DNA from: an uncultured Granulosicoccaceae bacterium
Lineage (GTDB): Bacteria; Pseudomonadota; Gammaproteobacteria; Granulosicoccales; Granulosicoccaceae
DNA length: 36,080 nt
NCBI GenBank assembly: GCA_938028465.1
Contig: CALJAA010000223.1
Location: 1-36,080 of the forward strand
Direction of reading: 5' to 3'
This document shows positions 34,109 through 36,080 of this stretch, piece by piece. The translations under genes were made by a program, and so were the position numbers. The notes beneath the pieces are model-generated. The model saw nothing but the letters and a program-made list of their open reading frames with translations. It was not told the DNA's origin and made no database searches. Each line of letters begins with the position of its first letter. Within the stretch, counting starts at the first letter, position 1.

Positions 34109-34405
34109 ATGCATACACTAAATAAAAAGCAACACCAAACAGTCGCTCAGCCGCGAGGCTTTGCGACTGTCTTGGCTGCAGTTTGTTTGTTGCTTGCGTT
34201 AATGTTTAGCGCAACGCCAAGCTACGCTGATGCTAGTAATCGAAAACAAGCGATCAACCAAGCACTAGCACAAAGTGGTGGTAACGCTGAAGTTCTTGGC
34301 GTTAGAGAAATCAGCAACGGCAATGGCGGTGTTACGTTTGCCGTTAAGCTGATTAGCAATGGCCGAGTAAAAGTCATTAATATCCCTAAAACTAAGAGCG
34401 AGTAA
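34109..34405 (+). CDS. Small secreted PepSY-like protein
   Basis: 98 residues: a long signal peptide (basic N-region, hydrophobic VLAAVCLLLALMF, cleavage after SYA near residue 40), then a short mature domain of about 58 residues. The mature part, AINQALAQSGGNAEVLGVRE then a turn and VTFAVKLISNGRVKVINIPK, has the helix-plus-beta pattern of a single PepSY domain. PepSY proteins are often encoded next to sensor systems. The gene ends four bases before the phoP-like start, so the three genes form one unit. The ribosome binding site is weak. Confidence 0.75.
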   Translation: MHTLNKKQHQTVAQPRGFATVLAAVCLLLALMFSATPSYADASNRKQAINQALAQSGGNAEVLGVREISNGNGGVTFAVKLISNGRVKVINIPKTKSE

Positions 34406-34409
34406 CTCC

Positions 34410-35093
34410 ATGCGCGCGCTAATCATTGAAGACGAGCAAGCACTAAGAGAACAGCTAGTTGAAGCCCTACGTGAACAAGGGTTTGCTATAGATGAAAGTG
34501 GTGACGGTACCGAAGGCTTGTATCTAGCCACCACCATGCCCATTGATATCGCCATTGTTGATCTAGGCTTGCCTGGCATTGATGGCTTATCAATTATTAA
34601 AAAGCTGCGAGCAGAATCATGTAGCTATCCTGTATTAATCCTTACCGCACGCGATAGCTGGCAGGATAAGGTTGATGGATTAGAGGCAGGCGCTGATGAT
34701 TATTTAGCTAAGCCGTTTCATATTGAAGAAATGCTTGCACGCATTCGCGCCCTACTTCGCCGCTCTGGCGGTTTTTCAGATTCATTACTACAGTTTGAAG
34801 GCTTATCGATAGATACGCGCACACAGCAAGTGGTGGTTGGCGACACCACTGTGGCGTTAACTGCTTACGAGTATCGCGTATTGGCCTATCTAGCACTCAA
34901 TGCAGGTTCAGTTATCAGTAAAGCTGTTTTACTAGATCATCTCTACGATGAAGATACCGATCGCGATCCAAACGTGCTGGAAGTGTTTATCCGCAGGCTT
35001 CGACAAAAATTAGACCCAGAGAAAAACCTTGACCCAATAGAAACCTTACGTGGTCGCGGTTATCGCCTTGCCCTTGAGCGCAGCGGCGAGTGA
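34410..35093 (+). CDS. phoP: PhoP-like response regulator (OmpR family)
   Basis: A 227-residue regulator. The receiver domain (1-115) has the acidic pair Glu8-Asp9, phospho-acceptor Asp51 in DIAIVDLGLPGIDGLS, LTARDSWQDKVDGLEAGADD, and Lys101 in KPFHIEEMLARI. The winged-helix DNA-binding domain (about 125-222) has LTAYEYRVLAYLALNAGSVI and TLRGRGYRLAL. The DSWQDKV and KPFHIEE segments are those of PhoP rather than other OmpR-type regulators, and the HSLKTP kinase downstream supports the pair. The stop overlaps the kinase GTG start (GTGA). In E. coli PhoP senses low Mg2+ and antimicrobial peptides through PhoQ. Confidence 0.88.
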   Translation: MRALIIEDEQALREQLVEALREQGFAIDESGDGTEGLYLATTMPIDIAIVDLGLPGIDGLSIIKKLRAESCSYPVLILTARDSWQDKVDGLEAGADDYLAKPFHIEEMLARIRALLRRSGGFSDSLLQFEGLSIDTRTQQVVVGDTTVALTAYEYRVLAYLALNAGSVISKAVLLDHLYDEDTDRDPNVLEVFIRRLRQKLDPEKNLDPIETLRGRGYRLALERSGE

Positions 35094-36080
35094 ATTCGAT
35101 CTCCACTCGGTTGCTTATTAGCACCGCTGTTGTTCTATCCATATTTTTCGTGCTGATTGCGGTGTCAGTGAGTTACTCCGTCCAACAACGCGCGGAAGCT
35201 GCACTAGTTGATCGCCTGCAAGGCTTAATTTACGGCGTATTGGCCGCAACTGATGTAACCGCCGATAAGCAATTATTGGTTAGCCCTGATGAGCTCCCCG
35301 ATCCACGCCTTATTCAATCTACGTCAGGCTTGTTTGTTGAGATGGTTAATCCACAAGGTGAGCCGTTATGGCAATCGCAATCGTCCACCTCGTTTATGCC
35401 CCCAGTGGCCAAAACACCAGTAGGCGAATGGGCATTTGAACAAATTGAGAGCGATGCCGGTAAACGTGTACATCGACTTCAATTAGCCACTGTTTGGGAG
35501 TACCAACAAGGCCAAGATTTCCCCTTCACCATACAAGCTGTGGCACCGGCTGAGAGTATTAATGTGCAACTGCGCCAATTTGATCGCAGCCTGTGGATAA
35601 GCCTGTTCGCCTCAGGTATCGCCTTGTTACTAATGCAACTGTGGATACTGAGCAAAAGCCTCAAACCACTGAATACCATTGGCGAGGAGCTTGCGCAAAT
35701 CGAACAGGGCGAGAGAGATCAGCTGAGTAGCAAAGTGCCCATGGAGTTAGCGCCATTGGCTAGTAGCATAAACACGCTGCTTACCAGCGAACGTAATCGG
35801 CACAAACAATATCGGAACCTGTTGGACGATTTAGCCCACAGCCTTAAAACGCCATTGTCAGTTTTAAAGAATCTAGGAAACCCAACCCATTCAACAGACA
35901 ACAGCTTGTTAATCACCGTGGATGAACAAACCACGCAAATGCAAAGCACCTTACAACGCTACTTGCAACGCGCCACCCAAAGCACACCACAAAAGCTAGC
36001 AGCTGCCATTAGTCCACTACCTGTCATTGAGCGGCTAGCTTCCTCTTTACAAAAAATCTATGCAAACAAGGTTAGTATCG
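35090..36080 (+). CDS. phoQ: PhoQ-like sensor histidine kinase, 3' end beyond window
   Basis: The start is GTG at 35090, overlapping the phoP-like stop; the frame is open to the right edge, giving about 330 of perhaps 450 residues. TM1 (about 7-29, LLISTAVVLSIFFVLIAVSV), a periplasmic sensor domain (about 30-163), TM2 (about 165-188), a HAMP-like linker, and the dimerisation helix LLDDLAHSLKTPLSVL with phospho-acceptor His250, the same HSLKTPL form as PhoQ. Catalytic ATPase domain lies outside. The periplasmic acidic cluster of E. coli PhoQ is not evident: the matching place reads IESDAGKRVHRL, with basic residues. Confidence 0.85.
   Translation, partial: MNSISTRLLISTAVVLSIFFVLIAVSVSYSVQQRAEAALVDRLQGLIYGVLAATDVTADKQLLVSPDELPDPRLIQSTSGLFVEMVNPQGEPLWQSQSSTSFMPPVAKTPVGEWAFEQIESDAGKRVHRLQLATVWEYQQGQDFPFTIQAVAPAESINVQLRQFDRSLWISLFASGIALLLMQLWILSKSLKPLNTIGEELAQIEQGERDQLSSKVPMELAPLASSINTLLTSERNRHKQYRNLLDDLAHSLKTPLSVLKNLGNPTHSTDNSLLITVDEQTTQMQSTLQRYLQRATQSTPQKLAAAISPLPVIERLASSLQKIYANKVSI

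Overview
The window reads as a chromosomal segment of a mid-GC gammaproteobacterium. Gene content and order are typical of that class: thrS-infC-rpmI-rplT-pheS-pheT-ihfA-merR-like-tRNA-Pro, purB-roxA, exbB-exbD-msbA-lpxK-kdsB, lolC-lolD, mfd-csiV and a PhoP/PhoQ-type two-component pair. The outer-membrane and LPS biogenesis genes show a Gram-negative cell. A Na+/H+ antiporter, NhaR and a Na+/Ca2+-type exchanger fit a sodium-rich (marine) habitat, but that is inference. I cannot name genus or species.

Layout. Positions 1-869 (-) hold the start of an unrecognised gene that runs off the left edge. A 320-bp non-coding stretch and tRNA-Pro(GGG) follow. From 1487 to 9073 (-) lies the translation operon block, transcribed leftward: thrS, infC (ATT start), rpmI, rplT, pheS, pheT, ihfA and a MerR-type regulator. 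REP/REPIN-like palindromic elements interrupt it. tRNA-Val(GAC) is divergent from thrS and is followed by purB and the ribosomal oxygenase gene roxA (+). Convergent with roxA is a hydroxypyruvate-isomerase-like gene, then a lipoprotein with Ig/PKD-like and kelch-propeller domains, and a GFA-family zinc protein (all -).

From 15215 to 20487 (-) is an envelope block: exbB, exbD, msbA, lpxK, kdsB and nudF, with several 4-bp overlaps that suggest translational coupling. An ion-homeostasis cassette, nhaA (-) divergent from a CaCA antiporter gene and nhaR (+), sits between this block and comEC. Then come comEC (-), a DUF2062 gene (+), lolD and lolC (-), and mfd (+). The right end (+) carries csiV, a YcfJ-like glycine-zipper gene, a small secreted PepSY-like gene, and phoP/phoQ-like genes; phoQ is cut by the window edge.

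Most of the window is conserved housekeeping DNA and I see no clear defence, phage or mobile island. The parts most worth a second look are the 13-bp tandem repeat upstream of the PepSY-like/phoP/phoQ unit, the REPIN-like elements, the nhaA/CaCA/nhaR cassette placed inside an otherwise conserved block, the repeated motif in the thrS leader, three convergent gene pairs with no intergenic DNA, and the unrecognised gene at the left edge.
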